6,109 bases of DNA, from the NCBI GenBank assembly GCA_017548225.1, contig JAFYMV010000008.1, forward strand, positions 1 through 6,109, in the 5' to 3' direction. The notes under the pieces are model-generated. The model saw only the letters and a list, made by a program, of their open reading frames with translations. It did no database searches and was not told the DNA's origin. The DNA comes from Bacteroidaceae bacterium (GTDB taxonomy: Bacteria; Bacteroidota; Bacteroidia; Bacteroidales; Bacteroidaceae). Both the position numbers and the translations under genes were made by a program. Positions within the stretch are counted from its first letter, which is position 1. The number at the start of each line of letters is the position of its first letter. Shown here in pieces: positions 1 to 5,738 of this stretch.

Positions 1-230
1 ATCTGGAGGTTACATACGAGCAATAGCAATGTATGTCTCTGCGTAAGTTTAGGTGGCTGCGTAAAACAAGACTTCATTTCTCACGCAGACTGCGCAAAAT
101 ACGCAGAAGCGGATTGCTTTGCTCCCGCTGTCTCATCCGGAGGTTACATACGAGCGATAGTAATGTATGTCTCTGCGTAAGTTTGCGAATTCTGCGTGCG
201 ACTAAAGGAGGGATGCATGAACTCCGCGAG
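1..230. repeat. Left block of a complex direct repeat (truncated by window edge)
   Basis: This block matches 736-932 almost base for base over 1-198; the one length difference is an extra A in the A-run near 63-66. It contains the tail of a ~96-bp unit (1-50), a ~40-bp spacer (51-91) and a full unit (92-187), followed by a short tail. The full unit has imperfect inverted ends, GCGCAAAATACGCAG at 92-106 and CTGCGTAAGTTTGCG at 173-187. It also has an ACATAC/GTATGT stem (146-151 with 165-170) and an AGCGG/CCGCT stem (108-112 with 125-129). The spacer is bounded by CTGCGT (57-62) and ACGCAG (83-88). The block closes with ATGAACTCCGCGAG (217-230), which abuts the stop codon of the neighbouring gene; the same 14-mer with one change closes the right block. 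No coding function is seen. The repeat certainly continues left of the window. Confidence 0.9.
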
Positions 231-611
231 TTAGAGATTGTTCACTACGCGACTAATGCCCTGCATGATGTCCGTGACATTAAAGTTAATGAGTAACCCA
301 AGGCGTTTGTCCATAAGCTTGAGATAGGTGAGTAGTTGCTTATGATGTACAGGCTTTAGTTCCTCCACAGACTTTAGTTCTACGATTAGCTTATCATCAA
401 CAAGCAAGTCTAATCTCAATCCCTCACCGATATTCATACCCTTATAGTTCATCTTCACTTCGACTTGCGACCGTACGGGGATACCTGTGAGGTTAAGTTC
501 GTGTATCAAAGCCTTTTCATAGACCGATTCAAGTAAACCTGGACCAAGTGTTTTGTACACCTCCATGGCGCAGCCGATTACTTTGTATGAGAGATTATTT
601 AGGGACTTCAT
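231..611 (-). CDS. GxxExxY family protein, PD-(D/E)XK nuclease-like
   Basis: This is a complete 126-residue protein of the GxxExxY family, placed in the PD-(D/E)XK nuclease superfamily (PDDEXK_3 type in Pfam naming). The signature motif is G25-L-L-E28-S-V-Y31, preceded by the usual LGPG. The candidate nuclease core is D68 (in RLDLLVDD) followed by E78-L-K80 (in LIVELKSV), and a conserved-looking Q92-L-L-T-Y-L follows. The C-terminus (GLLINF...RVVNNL) matches the family's usual end, so the gene appears intact and full length. No signal peptide or membrane segment is seen, so it should be cytoplasmic. The ATG at 609-611 begins directly at a typical family N-terminus and sits just downstream of a plausible -7 element. 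The gene stands alone between two copies of a complex repeat and its TAA is flush with the left copy. The biological role of the family is not established; DNA or RNA cleavage is inferred from the fold only. Confidence 0.93.
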   Translation of the reverse strand: MKSLNNLSYKVIGCAMEVYKTLGPGLLESVYEKALIHELNLTGIPVRSQVEVKMNYKGMNIGEGLRLDLLVDDKLIVELKSVEELKPVHHKQLLTYLKLMDKRLGLLINFNVTDIMQGISRVVNNL

Positions 612-633
612 TTCCGTTGTATTTTATATACTG

Positions 634-641
634 CAAATGTA
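634..641 (-). promoter_or_regulatory. Candidate -7 promoter element for the GxxExxY gene
   Basis: Read on the minus strand this is TACATTTG, an exact match to the Bacteroidetes -7 pattern TAnnTTTG, with its end 22 bp before the ATG at 611. That would give a leader of roughly 15-20 nt. I do not see a good TTTG at the expected upstream distance, so the call rests on one box. Confidence 0.45.
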
Positions 642-689
642 GCAAATCTTTTTATAGCCTTTCATATCCTCCTCACAGATTTGCGTAGG

Positions 690-971
690 ACTGTGCAAAA
701 TACGCAGAAGCGGATTGCTTCGCTCCCGCTGTCCCATCCGGAGGTTACATATGAGCAATAGCAATGTATGTCTCTGCGAAAGTTTAGGTGGCTGCGTAAA
801 CAAGACTTCATTTCTCACGCAGACTGCGCAAAATACGCAGAAGCGGATTGCTTCGCTCCCGCTGTCCCATCCGGAGGTTACATACGAGCAATAGCAATGT
901 ATGTCTCTGCGTAAGTTTGCGAATTCTGCGTGCTACAACGAATTCTCAGTATGATATATGAACTCTGCGAG
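690..971. repeat. Right block of the complex direct repeat
   Basis: This block holds two ~93-96-bp units in tandem orientation (693-785 and 826-921) with the ~40-bp spacer between them (786-825), then the short tail GCGAATTCTGCGTGC and the closing 14-mer ATGAACTCTGCGAG (958-971). The second unit has the same imperfect inverted ends as the left block (826-840 and 907-921). Both units keep the ACATAY/GTATGT stem (747-752 with 766-771; 880-885 with 899-904). The change ACATAC to ACATAT in the first unit still allows a G-U pair on one strand. The spacer keeps CTGCGT (792-797) facing ACGCAG (817-822). The sequence just left of 690 (672-690) looks like a degraded extension of the spacer. No convincing gene lies in this block. 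Confidence 0.9.
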
Positions 972-990
972 GAAGTGGTATATTAATGAA

Positions 991-1016
991 AAAGGGGAAG
1001 AGTAATCTTCCCCTTT
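991..1016 (-). terminator. Rho-independent terminator of the wza-wzc operon
   Basis: A perfect 10-bp stem, AAAGGGGAAG (991-1000) with CTTCCCCTTT (1007-1016), encloses the six-base loop AGTAAT. On the minus strand the stem ends in CCCCTTTTTC, giving a short U-run. It begins five bases past the wzc stop codon, where an operon terminator is expected. T-rich sequence also follows on the plus strand, so it may work in both directions and shield the operon from the repeat island. Confidence 0.88.
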
Positions 1017-1020
1017 CTTT

Positions 1021-3477
1021 TTATTTGTTGTTGTTTTCGTCTTCGTAGCCATAACCATAGCCATAACCGTAACCATACTTACGGGCATAGCCATAACCAT
1101 ATTTGCGTCCGTAGCCATAGCTATAGCTATTCTTTCGCTGGTTCATGTCTATGTCATTAATCAAGGTCGCCAGTTTGGAGAAGATCTTCTCCTCCTGAAG
1201 GTTGTTGATGTTGCGATAGGCTGCTTTTGGTGTGTAATCAGCACGGCATACCAACACACCGATATCGGCAACATGGGCGATGATGGCGGTGTCGGTTACC
1301 AGTCCGATGGGGGCGGTATCAAGGATGATATAGTCGTATTGCTGCTTGAGCTGTTCGATAGTTTCATCAAAGATGGAGCGTGCCACGAGCTCGGTGGGGT
1401 TGGGGGGCACAGAACCGCCAGGCAAGATATGAAGGTTGGGGCTGATGTCTGAGCTCATGATCATATCGGACAGATTTATCTCATCGGGGTTTTGCAGGTA
1501 GTTTGTAATACCGTAAGATCGGGTGCTGAATCCGAAGGTCTTGTTCAGACCTGGCTTACGGATGTCCATACCGATAATCAATGTTTTCTTGCCTAGGAAA
1601 GCCAAGCTGACAGCCAAGTTGGCAGCAACAAAGGACTTACCCTCCTGGGGGATAGAGGAGGTTACAAGGATGACTTTCTGCCCCTTCTCTAGCATGAAGA
1701 GTAGGCTGGTGCGTATGGCACGGAAAGTCTCTTCCATCAGGCTATTCTGGTTCTCGCGCACCACGATACTATTGTTGCTATCCTTTAGTATATGGGCACA
1801 TGATGATACCTCGCCAATGATGGGGGTCTTTGTTATCTTTTCGACATCCATTCGGTTCTCAATCTTGTATTTGAGCAATCCCATCAAGTAAATGATACCT
1901 ATGGGTAGTCCGAGTCCCAATATGAGGGCTGTCACCAGGAACATTTGCTTGCGGGGAGCGATAGGGCCACCTGATGCGGGGGCCTCAATGATACGACCGT
2001 TGCTGGCGGTAGCTGCCAAGGTGAGGGCATTCTCTTCGCGTTTCTTGAGCAACAGGGTATATAGGGTTGCCTTAATCTCCTGTTGGCGCTGGATGGTCAT
2101 AAACTCCTGCTCCTGTTCGGGGGCTGCACTAATCTGATCGGCAAGTCTGTTGACCTCGCGCTGCAAGTTCTGCTGCGTAATCTTCAAACCACGCAAGACG
2201 CTACTGATACTTGTCTGTACACTGCTTCGCATGGCCTCAATGTGGAGGTCTATGCTGACGACGGCAGGGTTGTTTTCCGTTGAGGTGCGGAGGAGACGCT
2301 TACGCTCTACAATCAGTTTATTGTATTGGTCAATGATAGCCTTCAAGTTGCCATCTTGCAAACCGATGTTGGAGGGAATAACCTCATTGACATTGTTGTT
2401 GTCCTGCAGGTAGTTGTGCAGGTCTTGTACTAGGTTAAGCTGGGTGGCATTCTCTGCAAATTGTTGCTCGTAGTGGCGCTTTTCCTGCAATGCCATCTGG
2501 GCATTGCTGGTCAAGTCGGTCAATCCGGAGCGCTGCTTAAATGTGGCCAACTCATCTTCGGTATTTCTCAATTCGCTATTAATGATTGAGATACGCTCTT
2601 CAATAAATTCGGATGTCTTCAACGCCACCTCGTTCTTCTCATCATTGGCATCTTCGTTGTATACCTTTACCAAACTGTTGATAAAGTCTGCTCCACGGGC
2701 AGGGATAGCATTGTTGACCGTGATGCTGGCAATAGTTGTTGTCTTAGAGGTGGGGGAGATGCTCATGTTGGCACGGTAGCTGGCAGCGGTGGATTGTGGA
2801 TTGCGGATGTACGCCAACAACTCGACAGTTTCTTGAGGAATGTAATTGCTGTCCGGGGTAAGGGTGATGACACCAACCTCGGTGGCAATGACGGCAGGAA
2901 ATTCGGTAAATCGACTCTCGAATGTCTTGAACTCTCTCTTTCGGTTGGTATAATTGATAGTTGCTGTTAATTCCTTGCCATCATAGAGCATGACCAATTC
3001 GACTCCACCTGGAAGCTTGCTCGCCTCTTCGGGTGTCATGTACACCTGTATGGGGGAGTTCTTATACAACTGGATGTCATAACCGAACTTGCGTCTTTCG
3101 CTATGTGTGATATAGAGTCCCAAGTCGGACACGGCTTTCTTGATCAAGGTCTTGGACTTGAGTATCTCCAACTCGTTGTCAAAAAGACTGGTAAGGTTGA
3201 TGGTCGCCAACTCCATGACATCAGAGGTGGGTGTGATGGATTTTCCGCGATAGCTATCCTGCTCCTTGATAAGAATCTTTGCACTGGTGCTATAGATGGG
3301 GGTGCAGTAGCGCAGGTATGCAAAGGTGCAGCACAAACAGAGGATTATGCAGGCTATGAACCAAGGCCAGTATGCTAAATACTTGAACAGAATTTCGTAG
3401 AAGTTGAATTCCTCTTCAGGTCTATTCCTTTGAACCTGAGGTCTGATGTTTGAATTGGTCATATTTTGATGCATCAT
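1021..3477 (-). CDS. wzc: Wzc-like polysaccharide chain-length regulator fused to a BY-type tyrosine autokinase
   Basis: This 818-residue inner-membrane protein should control length and export of a surface polysaccharide by cycles of tyrosine autophosphorylation. Order of parts: a short cytoplasmic N-terminus; TM1 about 36-56; a Wzz-type periplasmic region; helical, coiled-coil-prone sequence about 285-450; a GNVR-like segment about 455-485 ending before the Pro/Gly-rich stretch at 499-508; TM2 about 511-534; and a cytoplasmic kinase domain. The kinase has all BY-kinase motifs: Walker A SSIPQEGKS (607-615), Walker A' IIGMDIRKP (634-642) and Walker B IILDTAPIG (717-725). The tail carries 12 tyrosines between Y785 and Y811, mostly alternating with glycine, the presumed autophosphorylation cluster. 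The ATG overlaps the wza stop as ATGA, so the two are probably translationally coupled; a second ATG follows at codon 2. It appears intact. A partner phosphatase is expected but none is in the window. Confidence 0.96.
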   Translation of the reverse strand: MMHQNMTNSNIRPQVQRNRPEEEFNFYEILFKYLAYWPWFIACIILCLCCTFAYLRYCTPIYSTSAKILIKEQDSYRGKSITPTSDVMELATINLTSLFDNELEILKSKTLIKKAVSDLGLYITHSERRKFGYDIQLYKNSPIQVYMTPEEASKLPGGVELVMLYDGKELTATINYTNRKREFKTFESRFTEFPAVIATEVGVITLTPDSNYIPQETVELLAYIRNPQSTAASYRANMSISPTSKTTTIASITVNNAIPARGADFINSLVKVYNEDANDEKNEVALKTSEFIEERISIINSELRNTEDELATFKQRSGLTDLTSNAQMALQEKRHYEQQFAENATQLNLVQDLHNYLQDNNNVNEVIPSNIGLQDGNLKAIIDQYNKLIVERKRLLRTSTENNPAVVSIDLHIEAMRSSVQTSISSVLRGLKITQQNLQREVNRLADQISAAPEQEQEFMTIQRQQEIKATLYTLLLKKREENALTLAATASNGRIIEAPASGGPIAPRKQMFLVTALILGLGLPIGIIYLMGLLKYKIENRMDVEKITKTPIIGEVSSCAHILKDSNNSIVVRENQNSLMEETFRAIRTSLLFMLEKGQKVILVTSSIPQEGKSFVAANLAVSLAFLGKKTLIIGMDIRKPGLNKTFGFSTRSYGITNYLQNPDEINLSDMIMSSDISPNLHILPGGSVPPNPTELVARSIFDETIEQLKQQYDYIILDTAPIGLVTDTAIIAHVADIGVLVCRADYTPKAAYRNINNLQEEKIFSKLATLINDIDMNQRKNSYSYGYGRKYGYGYARKYGYGYGYGYGYEDENNNK
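1045..1125 (-). repeat. Hexanucleotide-based Tyr-Gly repeat at the Wzc C-terminus
   Basis: This encodes residues 785-811 of the kinase. On the coding strand it is a chain of TAT-GGC / TAT-GGT type hexamers with minor variation, yielding alternating Y-G. RKYGYGYA (791-798) and RKYGYGYGYG (799 onward) look like a duplicated module. Gain or loss of whole hexamers would keep the frame and change only the number of phosphorylatable tyrosines. Confidence 0.85.
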
Positions 3478-4274
3478 AATAACAACAAGAAGGTGGCAAT
3501 AATATTAGCTACAGAAGCAAAAACAGAGATGGCGCTGAACCATAGTGAGGTGCTTTGGCTGACATCTGAGTTCTTGGCCTTGGCTTTGTTGGGGGTGACA
3601 TAAAGCACATCGTTGGGGCGTAGGTAGTAATAAGGGCTGGCCACGATGTCTGTCTTGTTGAGGTTGAGGGTGATCACCTCGCTCTGACCGTCGAAATTCT
3701 CACGGATGAGCTTGACATTATCACGCATGCCCCAGATGGTGAGGTCACCCGCAAGGGACAGGGCTTCGAAGATGTTGATCTTCTCATGGCTGATAGTGAA
3801 AATATTGGGATGAGTAACTTCACCCAATACGGAAATCTTATAGTTGGCTCTTCGCACGGTAACGATAGGCTTCTCCTTGAGGTATGTACTTAACCTGTCG
3901 CGGATAAGACTCTCGGCTTCGCTCTTGGTAAGTCCACTAATCTGCAGGCTGCCCAGTACGGGAAACTCGATGGTGCCTTCGTTGCTTACCAGATATTGCT
4001 GGAGAGTGGGTGATTGCGACAAAGAGGATGAACGGGCGGAATTAAAAGATGACTGGGCGGTCAAATTGAAAAGATTGGCCGATTCGGGATCGGTGGTATT
4101 TACTGTGATGGTCAGCAAATCCTTAGGCATGATTTTGGCATCATACATAGGATGGGGGGGGAGCGTGTCGTTCTTTACATAGGTCTCCTGTAGATACGGA
4201 ACTTTCCTATAGGAATTGCAGCCAAACAGAAGGAAGGCGCAGCAGCTAATTATAAAAAAAGATCGTAATTTCAT
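3474..4274 (-). CDS. wza: Wza-like polysaccharide export lipoprotein
   Basis: This 266-residue lipoprotein is the expected outer-membrane partner of the downstream kinase in polysaccharide export. The N-terminus MKLRSFFIISCCAFLLFGC is a lipoprotein signal with lipobox L-F-G-C and the lipidated cysteine at C19. A polysaccharide export (PES) domain spans about 45-135, including MPKDLLTITV (49-58) and NEGTIEFPVLGSLQISGLT (98-116). An SLBB-type domain follows at about 145-196 (SVLGEVTHPNIFTI; INIFEALSLAGD). A hydrophobic segment near 244-266 ends the protein. In E. coli Wza the C-terminal helix crosses the outer membrane; a similar job here is inference. The gene is first in a two-gene operon, overlaps wzc by ATGA, and has a plausible promoter about 65 bp upstream. 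A C8 run near codons 38-41 is the one oddity. It appears intact. Confidence 0.95.
   Translation of the reverse strand: MKLRSFFIISCCAFLLFGCNSYRKVPYLQETYVKNDTLPPHPMYDAKIMPKDLLTITVNTTDPESANLFNLTAQSSFNSARSSSLSQSPTLQQYLVSNEGTIEFPVLGSLQISGLTKSEAESLIRDRLSTYLKEKPIVTVRRANYKISVLGEVTHPNIFTISHEKINIFEALSLAGDLTIWGMRDNVKLIRENFDGQSEVITLNLNKTDIVASPYYYLRPNDVLYVTPNKAKAKNSDVSQSTSLWFSAISVFASVANIIATFLLLL
4154..4161 (-). repeat. C8 homopolymer tract inside wza
   Basis: Eight G on the plus strand are eight C on the coding strand, spanning codons 38-41 (L-P-P-H) just after the lipoprotein signal. It is the longest G/C homopolymer I see in the window. A one-base slip here would shift the frame of almost the whole export protein. 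Confidence 0.9.
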
Positions 4275-4302
4275 ATTTGTTGTTTAAACTTTGCATTGAA
4301 CA

Positions 4303-4314
4303 TCGCAGATGCGA
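4303..4314. promoter_or_regulatory. Short palindrome in the wza leader
   Basis: TCGCAGATGCGA has perfect 5-bp arms around a two-base centre and lies about 30 bp before the wza ATG, inside the predicted leader. A second small palindrome, CGAATTTTCG (4312-4321), overlaps its right end. It could be a protein-binding site or chance; nothing further supports a function. Confidence 0.3.
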
Positions 4315-4339
4315 ATTTTCGTCACGTATAAAAGCACGA

Positions 4340-4371
4340 CAAAGTTACTCCTTTTTTGACAAATATGAAAA
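4340..4371 (-). promoter_or_regulatory. Promoter of the wza-wzc operon
   Basis: On the minus strand TAACTTTG (4340-4347) matches the Bacteroidetes -7 pattern TAnnTTTG exactly. About 19 bp further upstream is a T-rich TTTTC (4367-4371), only a rough match to the -33 TTTG box. Transcription would start near 4333, giving a leader of roughly 55-60 nt before the wza ATG. Confidence 0.6.
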
Positions 4372-4375
4372 TGTT

Positions 4376-4390
4376 TCCTTAAATTAAGGA
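4376..4390. promoter_or_regulatory. 15-bp perfect palindrome upstream of the wza promoter
   Basis: TCCTTAAATTAAGGA has 7-bp perfect arms around a single A. Its centre (4383) lies about 50 bp upstream of the predicted wza start site, directly behind the -33 region. That is a typical place for an activator or a dimeric regulator; binding is inferred from symmetry only. Confidence 0.45.
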
Positions 4391-4420
4391 GATAATATAG
4401 CAGTTTACTCACCTTGATAT

Positions 4421-4681
4421 TCTCCTTCTAAACTAGGAGGAGTACCCTCGTAGAGGGGGAGGTGGTATGATTATTTGCTCAAAATACCCCCTCCGCTTAA
4501 GGGACTCCTTTGTGAAGCTGAAGCTTAAAGGCTGCAAGCAGCACTCCTCGGGAGAACTAAAGTTCTCTTCGTCGCAACCAATGCTCATCCTGCATTGGCG
4601 TCGTAACCGACGCTATCATTGCCTTTCCCTTACGGCCGGCGACCTAAAGGTTCCGCGTCGGCCTCCTACCCTAGGAGGAGA
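4421..4681. repeat. Chain of about eleven consecutive hairpins (REP/MITE-like element or structured RNA)
   Basis: This non-coding stretch folds locally almost end to end. Stems seen: CTCCT/AGGAG (4422-4426, 4435-4439); CCCTC/GAGGG (4445-4449, 4453-4457); an 11-bp stem with one mismatch (4458-4468, 4484-4494); CCTTT..AAGC/GCTT..AAAGG (4507-4531, 9 bp with a 3-nt bulge); GCTG/CAGC (4531-4534, 4539-4542); CTCC/GGAG (4544-4554); GAGAAC/GTTCTC (4552-4567, tetraloop); CCAATGC/GCATTGG (4578-4598); GCGTCG/CGACGC (4598-4613); an 11-bp bulged stem starting GGCCG (4634-4663); and CCTCCTA/TAGGAGG (4662-4678). The stems differ in sequence, so this is not a tandem repeat. The 10-mer CTAGGAGGAG occurs at both ends (4433, 4671), and TCTCCT at 4421 is the reverse complement of AGGAGA at 4676, which suggests a discrete element. 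It resembles the hairpin-rich, GGAGG-containing intergenic repeats common in Bacteroidetes. Its identity is unknown to me. Confidence 0.7.
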
Positions 4682-4762
4682 TTCTTCAAGCTGTTGTCTT
4701 ATATCGAACTCACGTTAAATTAATGGGAAATTCTTATTGTTGTAGTAGGATATTGTACGACA

Positions 4763-4794
4763 TTTGTACATGAGCATAAATTTCCCTAAATTTG
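4763..4794 (+). promoter_or_regulatory. Near-consensus Bacteroidetes promoter for the secreted protein gene
   Basis: TTTG at 4763-4766 and TAAATTTG at 4787-4794 are separated by 20 bp, an exact fit to the Bacteroidetes -33/-7 pattern. Transcription should begin near 4801. This also decides the start of the next gene: any start codon upstream of about 4800 (the TTG at 4764 or the ATG at 4770) would lie inside the promoter, leaving ATG 4827. Confidence 0.85.
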
Positions 4795-4826
4795 CACCAC
4801 AAATAAATGCTCAAGAAATCTTTACA

Positions 4827-5738
4827 ATGCAAAGAACTCCCTTCGTTCGTTATGTTTGGCTATTGTTCCTGTTGGTGTTTCCCTTGATGGTTCGTGCTAC
4901 GGGGCAGGTAGCCGACCGTGTTGTAATAGATGGTGAGGAATGGTGCCTTTTGGACTCTCCATTGAGTCATAACGATTCGGTATACAAGCGAGTAGATGCC
5001 TTCCTCCCTAAACATGGCGATCGTTCTTGGTGCACCGCTAATTGGAAAGGTTTCATTGGATGCTGGGAGGTCGTGGATAGTTGCCTCTACCTTAAGTCGA
5101 TTGTTGTAGACATGTGGGATGAGGAGAAGAAGGAGCACTATGAATTGGTGTTCGATGCCGACACCTTACGCTCTCAGCTGGGCGAGTATTACACCGAACA
5201 CGGTATCTACGCAGGGTGGTATAGCCAAGAGCAACTGATTATCGGTAGGGGCGAACTCGTCACCTATATCCATGGTGGCTACATGCGTAACCACGAGGAG
5301 GAGCTGGTGGTAACCGTTGAGAACGGGCGCATCATCCAGCAGGATCATTGGTACAATAAGAAGGTGGTGGAGGGCTGGAGTTGTAGTGAGGCAGACTTCT
5401 CGGTAACGGGGAGGGAGATAATCAATCTGTTTCCCATTGGCCAGTTTCCCGAGCTCGAGACGGAGCGCATTGTCGTACTTTTGAGAAACATCTCGCTGAC
5501 CCCCGACGGACATTTCGAAGATTGCGACGCTTCATTCCTTTGGAAACATGATAATGGCGAAAAGGAATGGATAGAAGACCCCAATCACCCCATTATCGTG
5601 GCACTGAAGGAAACCATGCGCAACATGTACCCTTGGGAGGTCGTACTCCTTCACGGCAAGTACACGGTCAGCAATCCTAATGCATGTTTTACAATACCTT
5701 TAGGCAAGAGGCGGCAAAAACAGGCGGAAGGGGAGTAG
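4827..5738 (+). CDS. Secreted protein of unknown function (Bacteroidales type)
   Basis: This is a 303-residue protein I cannot name. From ATG 4827 it starts with a classical signal peptide: Arg near the N-terminus, hydrophobic core WLLFLLVFPLMV (11-22), and likely cleavage after R-A near residue 24. It has no lipobox and no second membrane segment, so it is probably periplasmic or exported. The mature part is rich in Trp and Tyr and has seven cysteines (40, 69, 79, 86, 186, 233, 287), which could form disulfides. The section WKGFIGCWEVVDSCLYLKSI (73-92) recalls short beta-repeats in other unassigned Bacteroidetes proteins. The last ~90 residues (IVVLLRNISLTPDGHFEDC, then NHPIIVALKETMRNMYPWEV and GKYTV) weakly resemble a TonB-C-like periplasmic domain; this is a guess from pattern. 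It has its own promoter and lies 57 bp upstream of an ABC-F gene, with which it may be co-transcribed. No functional link to the export operon is shown. Confidence 0.88.
   Translation: MQRTPFVRYVWLLFLLVFPLMVRATGQVADRVVIDGEEWCLLDSPLSHNDSVYKRVDAFLPKHGDRSWCTANWKGFIGCWEVVDSCLYLKSIVVDMWDEEKKEHYELVFDADTLRSQLGEYYTEHGIYAGWYSQEQLIIGRGELVTYIHGGYMRNHEEELVVTVENGRIIQQDHWYNKKVVEGWSCSEADFSVTGREIINLFPIGQFPELETERIVVLLRNISLTPDGHFEDCDASFLWKHDNGEKEWIEDPNHPIIVALKETMRNMYPWEVVLLHGKYTVSNPNACFTIPLGKRRQKQAEGE

Noticed and set aside
33..296. Plus-strand open frame of 87 codons across the left repeat
   Set aside because: It lies in the repeat block and runs antisense into the GxxExxY gene; the Arg-rich translation has no domain character.
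624..818. Minus-strand open frame of 64 codons through the right repeat
   Set aside because: It spans the GxxExxY promoter region and repeat units and has no protein-like composition.
1..971. CRISPR array
   Set aside because: The repeats are ~96 bp with conserved ~40-bp spacers of the same sequence, not short repeats with unique spacers, and no cas genes are seen.
1..971. Insertion sequence with transposase
   Set aside because: No transposase or integrase motif occurs; the only gene is the GxxExxY protein, and no clear target-site duplication is visible.
933..1118. Minus-strand frame rich in Met, Ala and Val
   Set aside because: It is the shifted reading of the Tyr-Gly hexamer repeat of wzc, running across the terminator.
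4467..4718. Plus-strand open frame of 83 codons in the hairpin chain
   Set aside because: Nearly all of it is hairpin arms, it has no promoter or domain, and it opens only because the element is G/C-rich.
4764..4826. N-terminal extension of the secreted protein from TTG 4764 or ATG 4770
   Set aside because: It would overlap the promoter boxes and place 21 residues ahead of a normal signal peptide; ATG 4827 fits better.
4807..4884. Short leader frame from ATG 4807, overlapping the secreted gene start
   Set aside because: It is about 25 codons with no regulatory codon runs or attenuator hairpin; probably chance.
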